Shown here piece by piece: positions 8,859 through 16,061 of a stretch of DNA of 64,000 nucleotides. Each line of letters opens with the position of its first letter. Within the stretch, counting starts at the first letter, position 1. The notes beneath the pieces are model-generated. The model had not been told where the DNA came from and did no database searches. It worked only from the letters and a program-made list of their open reading frames with translations. The position numbers were made by a program, and so were the translations under genes. The stretch lies in contig OZ240239.1 in the NCBI GenBank assembly GCA_965198095.1, positions 2,976,001 through 3,040,000 on the forward strand. The letters run 5' to 3'. This DNA is from CBDFJH01 sp965198095. Lineage in GTDB: Bacteria; Latescibacterota; UBA2968; GCA-2709665.

Positions 8859-9245
8859 TTATGACGGCGAGGAATCCAACGCGTAACCGCGTCGCCTCAA
8901 TATCGTGAACGCACGCCGATCCGATTCTGCCGGATAAACCTCCTCGAACAGCGCGGCGTACTCATCAGGAGCGCCGGGCGGTGGCAGTCGTTCCAAGAAG
9001 TCGATATGAGCCCGTAACTGGTCTCGGACGATCGACTGCGACAGGTCTGCCACGGTTTGGTGCGAACCGCTCTGTCGACTGATGAACAGCTTCTGTTTGA
9101 ATTCCCAGACCATCTCCATGGCAGTGAGCAGGCTGGCGGAAGGCGAACTGCCGGCGCCGAGAAACCACATCAGGTTCCGCGCCCGTAACGAGAAACGACG
9201 GGCGAAGTCATCCAGCGGTATGCACAGGAGATCAGTTGTTCGCAA
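8859..9245 (-). pseudogene. truncated SIR2-family NAD-binding domain
   Basis: A 128-codon frame from a TTG at 9245. The sequence NLMWFLGAGSSPSASLLTA, then VWEFK, then PPPGAPDEYAALFEEVYP and SDRRAF, is the standard N-terminal portion of SIR2-like NAD-hydrolase defence proteins (GAGxS nucleotide-binding loop). These are normally several hundred residues long. Here the frame stops right after the first conserved block, and no continuation is visible in any frame of the next 230 bases. The catalytic histidine region is missing, so I call it a 3'-truncated relic. Confidence 0.65.
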
Positions 9246-9280
9246 TCTGTGTACCGAATCCTACCCTGCGGCGTTGGATG

Positions 9281-9862
9281 TCATGGCTGCCAGCCTCGAA
9301 ACGTGTTGCGCAGTTCCTCTACGAAACGCCTGAAAGACCTGTCCACTTGTGCGGCGCGGTCGATGTCTATCTGCTCTACAATATCTTCCGCGTATTCGAT
9401 GCCGCCGAGTCTGGGTATTGTTCCCGTGGCATAAATGGCCTCAATCAGCCGCTGTTTATAGAGACCTCGGTCGCATTTCTGATCGGGCGCGTCGCAGCCC
9501 TTACCGAACACAGCCTTGAAGGCCGCGCCGTCGAGCAGCAGCCAACGCTCGATATGCGGATCGGGAATGGCAAAAATCATTGGTTCGGGGTCATCTCGGC
9601 CGACGATCTCCTGCATACGCTCGTTCAGTCCTTTGCAATTGGCGTCTGTGGCGACGACGATCAAGTCAGGCCAGGGACTACCCTGCCGCTTAAGGTCGCG
9701 CATATAGTCGTCAAGCTCTGCGATGACTTTTCCGTGACCGCCTACCGCGTTGCGCCAGTCGAGTCGTATGGCGGTACGGCATTCCTCGGCGACTCGCTGC
9801 ACCAGCGCGCCGATAACTTGCTGATGCGCGTAGTCCTCGACGAAGAACGCAATCTCACGCAT
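9281..9862 (-). CDS. TOPRIM-fold (DUF4276-like) putative nuclease, partner of the second AAA ATPase
   Basis: A 193-aa protein with the TOPRIM pattern: acidic residue in FFVEDYAHQQV, a buried strand and DxN in LIVVATDANCKGL, and a conserved PHIERWLLLD. The ATG at 9862 overlaps the end of the ATPase gene by 8 bases (ATGCGTGA), which implies translational coupling and a protein pair. It is the same two-gene design as 514-2452 but with low similarity, so it is a second independent module. Nuclease function is inferred from the fold. Confidence 0.72.
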   Translation of the reverse strand: MREIAFFVEDYAHQQVIGALVQRVAEECRTAIRLDWRNAVGGHGKVIAELDDYMRDLKRQGSPWPDLIVVATDANCKGLNERMQEIVGRDDPEPMIFAIPDPHIERWLLLDGAAFKAVFGKGCDAPDQKCDRGLYKQRLIEAIYATGTIPRLGGIEYAEDIVEQIDIDRAAQVDRSFRRFVEELRNTFRGWQP

Positions 9863-11165
9863 CGAAGTCCCCTCTCAGAATGCGCTCGGATACGGGGAGC
9901 ACCTCCTGCTGCTCCAAGAATGCTTGATCAATATCACTGCGTCGTCCCAATGGTCCCCAAGTAGAAAACGGCTCGATTCGTGTCTTGCGGTCAATCCGGT
10001 TCGTCACAAACAAGGAACTGTCCGCTAGCAGATCGGGCAAGATCGGTGAGTGCGTAGTGACGATGTACTGAGTCTGTCGCAGGGTCTCCTGTGTTTTCAG
10101 CAATTCCGCGATCAGCTGAATCCGGCGTGGGTGAACGCCGTTCTCTGGTTCCTCAAACCCGACCAACGCCGGGGCTGCGTCAATTCCGGTCAGGGCCAGT
10201 AGCCCGAGCATCCGCAGCGTGCCTTCGGAGAGTACGCGGGCCGGTATCGCAACACCGCCTTCCTTAAGGCGAAGTTCGACCTCGCCGAGATCGCTCACCT
10301 CCACCTCAATGCCGTCTATATTCGGCATCAGCGCATGCAACGCCTTTTCGACCCCCCTGAACTGCCTGGCATCGGTTGCCTTCATGGTATTGAGGAAGGC
10401 GGCGAGTTCTTCGCCCATCAAGCCAATATGGCGCACTTCCTTTACAGGATTGGCGGCGCGCATGCGTTCGCGCGGCTCGAAGTAGAAGAACAGCCAGTTC
10501 TCCAACTCGCGCCGCGCCGCCTCCAAGTGCGGATAGTGCGGCGGATAGTGCGGCATGGAGAGGATGCTGTGATCCAGGTAACGGTCGTAGTAGGTGGGAT
10601 GCGCCTGTCCCTCGAGCCGCAAGTGTATCTTCTGGTCCTGCCGTTCGATGAAGGGCTTTCGATTGCCTGTGGGCTCGCCCTTGCTGTTCAAGGCAACCAG
10701 GTATTCGTCCGCCACGCGCAGGACACCCGATCTGGGTAGCATCTCCACCTCGATGCGGTAGCGCAAGTCGCGTTCGCGAACGCGGGCGGGGGCCTTACTT
10801 TTCTCTTTAGATTCGACTTCGGGGTGTGGACGACGCATTTCTAGTATCTGGCGATCGACGGTCTTGACAACCGCGTCCGACAAGCTCAGGTCAGCCTCAA
10901 TCGAGAACGACAGCCTCTCTCGTTCGAGCAGACCCCTGATGCCTTTGGGCCCAATGGTAAAGGACTCGAGCGGCTTGCCGCGATAGGGTGGATCGAATGC
11001 TTCCTTCAGCGTCCGGCTCGTCCCCATCTTCGACAGCAGTTGCAAAGCATCGAGCAAATTGCTCTTGCCTGCGGCATTCGGTCCGAACAGAACCACAAGC
11101 TGGGACAGAGATACTTCGACGTCTTCCAGGGACTTGTAACCTTGGATACGTATACGCTTCAACAT
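9855..11165 (-). CDS. AAA (AAA_21/OLD-like) ATPase of the second TOPRIM pair
   Basis: A 436-aa ATPase. Walker A is GPNAAGKSNLLDAL, the signature region ARVLSEGTLRMLGLLAL, Walker B LVGFEEPENGVHPRR, and the switch histidine YIVTTHSPILPDLL. Between them is the long insert usual for AAA_21 proteins. I chose the ATG at 11165 (MLKRIRIQGYKSLEDV) because GGAG sits nine bases upstream and the family begins there; the frame is open to 11195. It is followed by the overlapping TOPRIM gene. A DUF1156 relic lies directly upstream, so this pair probably arrived by recombination into a methylase gene. Confidence 0.85.
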   Translation of the reverse strand: MLKRIRIQGYKSLEDVEVSLSQLVVLFGPNAAGKSNLLDALQLLSKMGTSRTLKEAFDPPYRGKPLESFTIGPKGIRGLLERERLSFSIEADLSLSDAVVKTVDRQILEMRRPHPEVESKEKSKAPARVRERDLRYRIEVEMLPRSGVLRVADEYLVALNSKGEPTGNRKPFIERQDQKIHLRLEGQAHPTYYDRYLDHSILSMPHYPPHYPHLEAARRELENWLFFYFEPRERMRAANPVKEVRHIGLMGEELAAFLNTMKATDARQFRGVEKALHALMPNIDGIEVEVSDLGEVELRLKEGGVAIPARVLSEGTLRMLGLLALTGIDAAPALVGFEEPENGVHPRRIQLIAELLKTQETLRQTQYIVTTHSPILPDLLADSSLFVTNRIDRKTRIEPFSTWGPLGRRSDIDQAFLEQQEVLPVSERILRGDFDA

Positions 11166-11191
11166 GTTCGTTTCTCCATTGCCTTCAAGGC

Positions 11192-11284
11192 TCAATCAAC
11201 CATTCTCAGCGTCGAGACGTGCCCGTGTCGCACGTTCTTCTCGTGCACAGAGCCAAGCGACATCTGCTTCAACGGGAAGGCGAC
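11192..11284 (-). pseudogene. relic of a second DUF1156 methylase N-terminus
   Basis: The minus-strand frame reads VAFPLKQMSLGSVHEKNVRHGH then VSTLR and a stop. The intact methylase at 4265-7612 has EVAFPLKQVSLDSVHEKNVRHGH and ISTLHIWP at the same place, and the DNA matches over about 70 bases (compare 7495-7562). Nothing else of the methylase is present. It is too diverged to be a fresh copy, so it is a remnant of a former or related DUF1156 gene cut by the arrival of neighbouring modules. Confidence 0.82.
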
Positions 11285-11324
11285 TGATCTTCTCCCGAAA
11301 AAGTGGACTGCGAATTAAGGTCTC

Positions 11325-12830
11325 TCAAATGTAGAACCTGAAAGTGGGTTGCCGATCGGTCACGGTCGGGTTGCTCACGAGAATCTCGCCCACCGCATCA
11401 GAGAATTTGACAGTAACCGGCTGGGTATCACCGGCATTACAGGCATTGTAATTGAGCTTTGTCAGGCCGAGAATATCACGCGCCACATCTACGATATCCG
11501 CATCTCCATGTTGAATGTCGATCTGTAGAGGTACGGGCGTCTCCCATCCGTCGTAGGTTCGAAGCCGGGGCTTGAACCCAGAACCGAACAGATAACCCCT
11601 GGTTGGAGAATGCTGCCACAGCGTGCCGCGGATCACCGGCCACTGCTTATCCGGTCGATAGAGCCGTGGACCATCGCGCCAGGTACGCACGCGAATACCG
11701 ACGACCTTTAGCCCGTCGGGTGCAGCGGAGCGGTATCCCTCAAATTCCTCGGCACTGATGTCTGATCGCGAGTGCAGGAAGACTTCAGTCAGGCTCTTCC
11801 CATGCAGTTGGGTGTACGTCTCAAGAGCGCCCGTTAGTAAGTCGTGGGCAGCTTGGGCCGTGAGACGGAACTGCTTTTTTTCCGGAGAATACCACGGTCC
11901 ATAGTTTCCCAAGAACACCACGCCATCACCATCGTCGAGGAACATCTGCGCGGCGCAGGCCGCCGTTTTGGACCCAACTTGGCCTTCAGTTCTCCGAAAC
12001 GCAAGACCGACGTAGCACACGCCTTCCCTGGCAGTGACAAGCCTCCATGGCTTACCACCTCCTTTGTAAAATAGCGTGCTCCCGAGATTCCACATTCGAT
12101 GTGACAGCGGTGTCAGCTGTCGTGATCCAAACGGATTTTCGTCATTGAGCCTCAGCGTCGATTCACGGATAATCTGGATCGGAACATTATGGGACATCGT
12201 CCGCGCTTTGATCTGCCTTCGAAAATCGAGCGAGAGTTCGTACTGCTCCGGCTCGTACCTAGAAAGGAGTTCGAATTGCCCCGCTTTGCGCGATTTGCGT
12301 CGTACCTTAGAAACGACCTCTCCTGTCGGCTGCGTCACACGCGATCTAATGCGGCACGTTTGATAGATGTAGTCAGGAACGACGCAGACCATCACGCTTA
12401 CACGCTCATCAAGCTTCTGCAAATGCTGGAAAGCCGAGAGGTAATGGTTTACGACCGAATGGACCCGCTCGTAGGGATCATGACGATGAGCGACGTCACT
12501 CAACTCACAATTATCCAACACCTTCTTCCACACCGGTTCGCTTCGCCAGTCGCTGGCGAACGCTGCCTGAAATCCGGGGTACGGTGGCCACAAGCGATGA
12601 TGGTTATTCGGGGCATCTGTCCACGAGCGGACCATCGCGTTCGACCACGCCGAAAACAGATCGATACCTTCACCTGTGCCGACGACACCGTAGGATATGG
12701 CACCAGGATGGCCAGGAGCGTCAGTGCCGTACGGTCCGAATAATGACAGTCCATCACGTGGATCGGTGACTGGCTGGCCGTACCGAAACTCTAACGCTGG
12801 CTCATCGAGAATCCTGATTTCACTCAACAT
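11325..12830 (-). CDS. short prokaryotic Argonaute (MID-PIWI), SPARTA type
   Basis: About 501 aa, the usual short-pAgo length, with MID and PIWI domains only. Diagnostic blocks are VPDYIYQTCRIRSR (MID), NLGSTLFYKGGGKPWRL, GVCYVGLAFRR, FLDDGDGVVFLGNYGPWYSP, and ARDILGLTKLNYNAC near the C-terminus. The first catalytic aspartate position is alanine (VGLAF, residues 274-278) and the second is lost (HSRSD), so slicing is not expected, as in other short pAgos. I chose the ATG at 12830, preceded by GAAGG; a GTG at 12842 is possible. The gene follows the TIR-APAZ gene by about 40 bases. Known family behaviour: the pair binds guide RNA and, on target DNA, activates TIR NADase, killing the cell when invading DNA is sensed. 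Confidence 0.93.
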   Translation of the reverse strand: MLSEIRILDEPALEFRYGQPVTDPRDGLSLFGPYGTDAPGHPGAISYGVVGTGEGIDLFSAWSNAMVRSWTDAPNNHHRLWPPYPGFQAAFASDWRSEPVWKKVLDNCELSDVAHRHDPYERVHSVVNHYLSAFQHLQKLDERVSVMVCVVPDYIYQTCRIRSRVTQPTGEVVSKVRRKSRKAGQFELLSRYEPEQYELSLDFRRQIKARTMSHNVPIQIIRESTLRLNDENPFGSRQLTPLSHRMWNLGSTLFYKGGGKPWRLVTAREGVCYVGLAFRRTEGQVGSKTAACAAQMFLDDGDGVVFLGNYGPWYSPEKKQFRLTAQAAHDLLTGALETYTQLHGKSLTEVFLHSRSDISAEEFEGYRSAAPDGLKVVGIRVRTWRDGPRLYRPDKQWPVIRGTLWQHSPTRGYLFGSGFKPRLRTYDGWETPVPLQIDIQHGDADIVDVARDILGLTKLNYNACNAGDTQPVTVKFSDAVGEILVSNPTVTDRQPTFRFYI

Positions 12831-12872
12831 CGGAACCTTCACTCAATCTTCCTCGACATCGTCAATGTCCGT

Positions 12873-14252
12873 CTAATCCTCGTCATGCAATGTCGCGAAT
12901 ATTTCGTCGGGTTCGTCCACGAGTTCATCGTGGATACTTTGCGGGGAATTCGGGACAATCGGCATAGCACTGATGACGAGTTGCTGCTCACCCTCTGGTC
13001 CAAGACGGATGTGCGTATCTCCATCGGCGAGTAGCTGTGCAATGCCAAGAATTCGTGCGCACCATTGGGAGTTGAACCACGCTTTGCATAGATGTTTGCG
13101 GCGAGACTTGACTTTGCGTTCGTCGAGTGGAATACCATTTACATCGGTGAGATAAACACGATTTCTGAGCAATAGGAAAAAAGGATCTGCCTGACCGCGC
13201 AGCACCGAAAACGATGGGCTCAGGTGATATCGGTACACCTCTCGACCAGTTGTGGTTGGATAGGTACGTTCACCGACCCCCTTGAACCAACTCTTCTTTC
13301 CGCTAGGGAAAGTGACCGATACACGATCTTTGTCTATGAGTCCTTGCGGTAGGTACCATTGCCCTTCGTGCCCATGTCTCCCGTGCTTCCTGTGTTCGTG
13401 CCTCCCATACTTCCCGTGCTTTCTGGTGGTAGAGTACTTCATTCCTTTATCTCTCAGAAGACTATCCAGACATCTGTATATTAGACTAACTACGAGATCT
13501 CGTGAATTAATTCCATCAACGAACTCTGTACCGCGCCAAGGAACTTGACTGAAGTACTGAAACCTGTGGCGTGCGGTCACGGTAGAAGGCGGGTCCTCAA
13601 AGGCGAGCACGGAAGTCGGTGACACATCACGACATGCCCATTCTCTCTGCAATGCGCGTCGCACATCTATCGAGAGCCTACCGAATGTAAGCTTGTACTT
13701 GCGGACGAATCGCGGTACTTGCGTAATCTCGAAGCAGTTGCTTACCAGAATTTCGGGTTCATCTCGGACCGCGCTGCTTGCAACGATTGACTCCACGGCA
13801 AGGCGGGGACCGTCCCTTAAGGCTCTGGGTGTGTCAACCGAGGCCAGTTTTTTAAGTAGTGCCGCTAATCCTTCGACCCAGCTCGGCGTAAACGGAATGT
13901 AGTTGATGGGTTGCAGATTCCAGATAATTTCGTCTGGTCGGAGTCCTTCCGTATTCAACGGAATAACGAAGTCGTCAATGCCCAGCTCTTTGCCAATGGC
14001 GTTACCCTTCAGCCACTCTCCCTGCGGATTCCGCTTCTTCATCGATGCTCGTGATAGCAGCGCGAGCATACGGAAAGTTCGCTCATTAATCGCTGCATCG
14101 ATGTCGTTGGGCCAGTTCTCACCACCAAGCAGCTTTTGGCGATCGCACCATATAGCGTACCCTTCGGCAGCAAGCCGACGAGCAAGCCAGTCGCATAATG
14201 CCGACTGCTCAGTCGCGTAACTGATGAATATGTGATCGCGTTCTTGTTTCAT
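12873..14252 (-). CDS. TIR-APAZ protein, NADase effector of the short Argonaute
   Basis: A 459-aa protein. The N-terminal TIR domain (1-150) has HIFISYATEQS, WCDRQKLLGGENWPNDI and a candidate catalytic glutamate in QGEW (E79). The C-terminal APAZ domain is shown by RVYLTDVNGIPLDERKVKSR followed by RKHLCKAWFN, a hallmark of APAZ proteins that bind short Argonautes. The gene lies just upstream of the pAgo gene on the same strand, as in SPARTA systems, where TIR-APAZ consumes NAD(P)+ after guide-directed target recognition. Residues about 271-295 are a Lys/His/Gly/Arg-rich repeat peptide encoded by a small tandem repeat; it may be a loop insertion. The ribosome site is weak (GGAA). Confidence 0.92.
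   Translation of the reverse strand: MKQERDHIFISYATEQSALCDWLARRLAAEGYAIWCDRQKLLGGENWPNDIDAAINERTFRMLALLSRASMKKRNPQGEWLKGNAIGKELGIDDFVIPLNTEGLRPDEIIWNLQPINYIPFTPSWVEGLAALLKKLASVDTPRALRDGPRLAVESIVASSAVRDEPEILVSNCFEITQVPRFVRKYKLTFGRLSIDVRRALQREWACRDVSPTSVLAFEDPPSTVTARHRFQYFSQVPWRGTEFVDGINSRDLVVSLIYRCLDSLLRDKGMKYSTTRKHGKYGRHEHRKHGRHGHEGQWYLPQGLIDKDRVSVTFPSGKKSWFKGVGERTYPTTTGREVYRYHLSPSFSVLRGQADPFFLLLRNRVYLTDVNGIPLDERKVKSRRKHLCKAWFNSQWCARILGIAQLLADGDTHIRLGPEGEQQLVISAMPIVPNSPQSIHDELVDEPDEIFATLHDED
13369..13441. repeat. minisatellite-like repeat within the TIR-APAZ gene
   Basis: On the plus strand the words CTTCCCGTGCTT and CTCCCGTGCTTCC recur with CGTGCC spacers, giving three to four imperfect units. 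In the gene it encodes a KHGKYGRHEHRKHGRHGH-type peptide. The repeat keeps the reading frame. It has no counterpart that I know of in APAZ proteins. Confidence 0.6.
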
Positions 14253-14384
14253 ATCAGTTCCGTCGAGACCCGGTACAGTCGCATCGATGCCTTAGTCTTC
14301 ACCGCGCCATCCTCCAATACATCCACTCTTGGAAGCGTTTTTATTAAAATTCTTCGGCCCCGTCCCTTGAGCCGAGAAAAGACC

Positions 14385-14447
14385 TGGGGCTGAGGGCGTC
14401 TCGCCCTCGGAAATCGATCGATCCCGGGGCTTCTTGACGTCCCTTGA
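14385..14447. repeat. palindromic element upstream of the TIR-APAZ gene
   Basis: GAGGGCG-TCT-CGCCCTC (14392-14408) forms a seven-pair hairpin. It lies between two copies of GTCCCTTGAG (about 14362 and 14439). The motif GAGGGCGTCTC recurs in the inverted repeat at 15617-15677 on the other side of the nuclease gene. The stretch 14253-14495 contains no gene and should hold the promoter of the TIR-APAZ/pAgo operon, although no clear -35/-10 pair stands out. Confidence 0.55.
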
Positions 14448-14495
14448 GGTGGTCCGACGCGGGTCTCAAAAACGCCTCTTACAAGTACTCGTGTG

Positions 14496-15542
14496 CTAAT
14501 TGATGATCCCTCGTTCGGTGAGGCAATCTGCAACTTTCTGCAGCAATTCCCCCAACCGACGAATACGCCCGATTGTAGCTTTCAGGTCCACGACGCCGTC
14601 GCCGTCAACCGCAAACCACGGTTCCTCGTCACCGAATGTGACGTTTGCAACGGCTGCGCTATTGCCGCCCCTAAACCTACCCGCCTTTTCGATGCGGATA
14701 TCATCAGAAGCGTACTCGTTCAAGGCGTCAAAGACTTGGTACATGGCCTCTTTCCTGACTTTGTCCCAGACATTCCCTGTTCCAAGCCGGACTGTCAATC
14801 GCGTCCCATTGTGGATCTGCAGATAGAGGTCAGCGTACCGATCTTCCGTTCCGATATGCTTGAAGCTCAACCAGCACCCTAGAAAATCTCCAATCGGGAT
14901 ATAACCCCAAACACAATACAACTTGCGTTCTAATGCTGCATAGAAGCCTTCCCATTGCTTCCACTCCCACTCGCTGGAGCTCGTCTTTTCCCACTTGTTC
15001 GTATCGTCCTCCCAACCTTGGAGATGGGTGCGAAAGTCGTCCACGATGACATTTTCCGTGTCCTGAAACTCGTTCAGAACATCGAGAAGATCGCGACGCA
15101 TAAAGCGACCGCATCTGTCTTCTGGCGGAAGATGTGATCTTGATTCGTTTCCCGTCTTGAGATACACGGCGACCAAACGGTCATATTCGCCGCCGTACTT
15201 CTCCTTTGCGACCTCTTTGTAGTATTCGATCTGATTCGAGTGCTCCCTGGTACTGACCTTGTCTTCGATCAGCAAGATGATTCGGTCAGTCTTTTTATCG
15301 GCGTTGATCCGCACGACAATGTCAATCCGGTGGACTTGGGTCTCAATCCAAAGCGTCTCGACCCGTGGGAGATCCACTTGTTGCGTTTGAAGGAGTGAAC
15401 GCAACAGTTCGGTACCGAGAGCGTGGAGACGCAGATTTTCTCTGCGGTATGCCGGGTCGGCCCAGGCCAGGAGGTATGCAATGGTAGCGTCCTGCGCCAG
15501 TTCCTTTGTAGCAAATCCGTACAGATTGGGGGTGGTCTTCAT
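14496..15542 (-). CDS. PD-(D/E)XK nuclease-superfamily protein
   Basis: A 348-aa protein whose N-terminal half carries a PD-(D/E)XK core: RIDIVVRINADKK, then IILLIEDKVSTREHSNQIEYY, so D...IEDK supplies the metal-binding residues. This arrangement is typical of PDDEXK_4-type proteins found beside defence genes. The C-terminal half (about 190-348) is unassigned. Start ATG at 15542 with AAGGGAAA upstream. It is flanked on both sides by related palindromes, which suggests it moves as a single-gene cassette between SPARTA and the helicase. DNA cleavage is inferred. Confidence 0.75.
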   Translation of the reverse strand: MKTTPNLYGFATKELAQDATIAYLLAWADPAYRRENLRLHALGTELLRSLLQTQQVDLPRVETLWIETQVHRIDIVVRINADKKTDRIILLIEDKVSTREHSNQIEYYKEVAKEKYGGEYDRLVAVYLKTGNESRSHLPPEDRCGRFMRRDLLDVLNEFQDTENVIVDDFRTHLQGWEDDTNKWEKTSSSEWEWKQWEGFYAALERKLYCVWGYIPIGDFLGCWLSFKHIGTEDRYADLYLQIHNGTRLTVRLGTGNVWDKVRKEAMYQVFDALNEYASDDIRIEKAGRFRGGNSAAVANVTFGDEEPWFAVDGDGVVDLKATIGRIRRLGELLQKVADCLTERGIIN

Positions 15543-15616
15543 GCTACATTTCCCTTTGTGTGTTAAGCCGCCTCAAAATTCTTGGTGTTGTCTCCTGCGT
15601 GGAGAAAAGAACCTCG

Positions 15617-15677
15617 GTACGAGGGCGTCTCACCCTCGAAAAAACCGCGACACCGGGACGTCTCGACGCCCTCGTAC
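15617..15677. repeat. perfect 13-bp inverted repeat upstream of the nuclease gene
   Basis: GTACGAGGGCGTC (15617-15629) and its exact reverse complement GACGCCCTCGTAC (15665-15677) flank a 35-base spacer that has its own GAGACGT/ACGTCTC-type words. It shares GAGGGCGTCTC with the hairpin at 14392-14408. It could be a transcription terminator for the helicase unit or the edge of a mobile cassette. No T-run follows. Confidence 0.65.
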
Positions 15678-15736
15678 GGCCCGACTGGAATTCTGAGACG
15701 GTTTCTTAGTTAGGGGCCCGACTATTTGAGACCGCA

Positions 15737-16039
15737 TCAAGTCTTCGTCCCGGCAAGGGACCAGCGCTTGCCCATGCGCTTGAGTTCAGGAAGATGCTCA
15801 GGCCAGTCATGTAAAGTGGCTGGATCAAAATCAGCCCCATTTGGCCATACCAGAGTATAGACCTCAGGATCAATCCGCACTTGATTGAATAAGTATAAAT
15901 CACGGAGTGGACCGAATAATTCACCTTCCAATATGGCCTGGAAATCGATAATCTGGTCCGTATCATCGTCAAAACAAACTCGAAGCGTATAGGGCGCCTG
16001 TATTTCAAAAAATGTCACGCGATATATGGGATGACGCAT
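15737..16039 (-). CDS. DUF2442-family small protein
   Basis: A 100-aa protein with the DUF2442 layout: V...L.V.FDD.......F..ILEGELFGPLRDLYLFNQVRI and a closing VWPNGADFDPATLHDW. Start ATG at 16039 has AAAGGAGA eight bases upstream. It lies 22 bases after the helicase stop, so it is probably co-transcribed with it. DUF2442 proteins often pair with a DUF4160 protein in toxin-antitoxin-like units; no such partner is visible here. Function unknown. Confidence 0.78.
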   Translation of the reverse strand: MRHPIYRVTFFEIQAPYTLRVCFDDDTDQIIDFQAILEGELFGPLRDLYLFNQVRIDPEVYTLVWPNGADFDPATLHDWPEHLPELKRMGKRWSLAGTKT

Positions 16040-16061
16040 GTCGATCTCCTTTAACGCTTCG

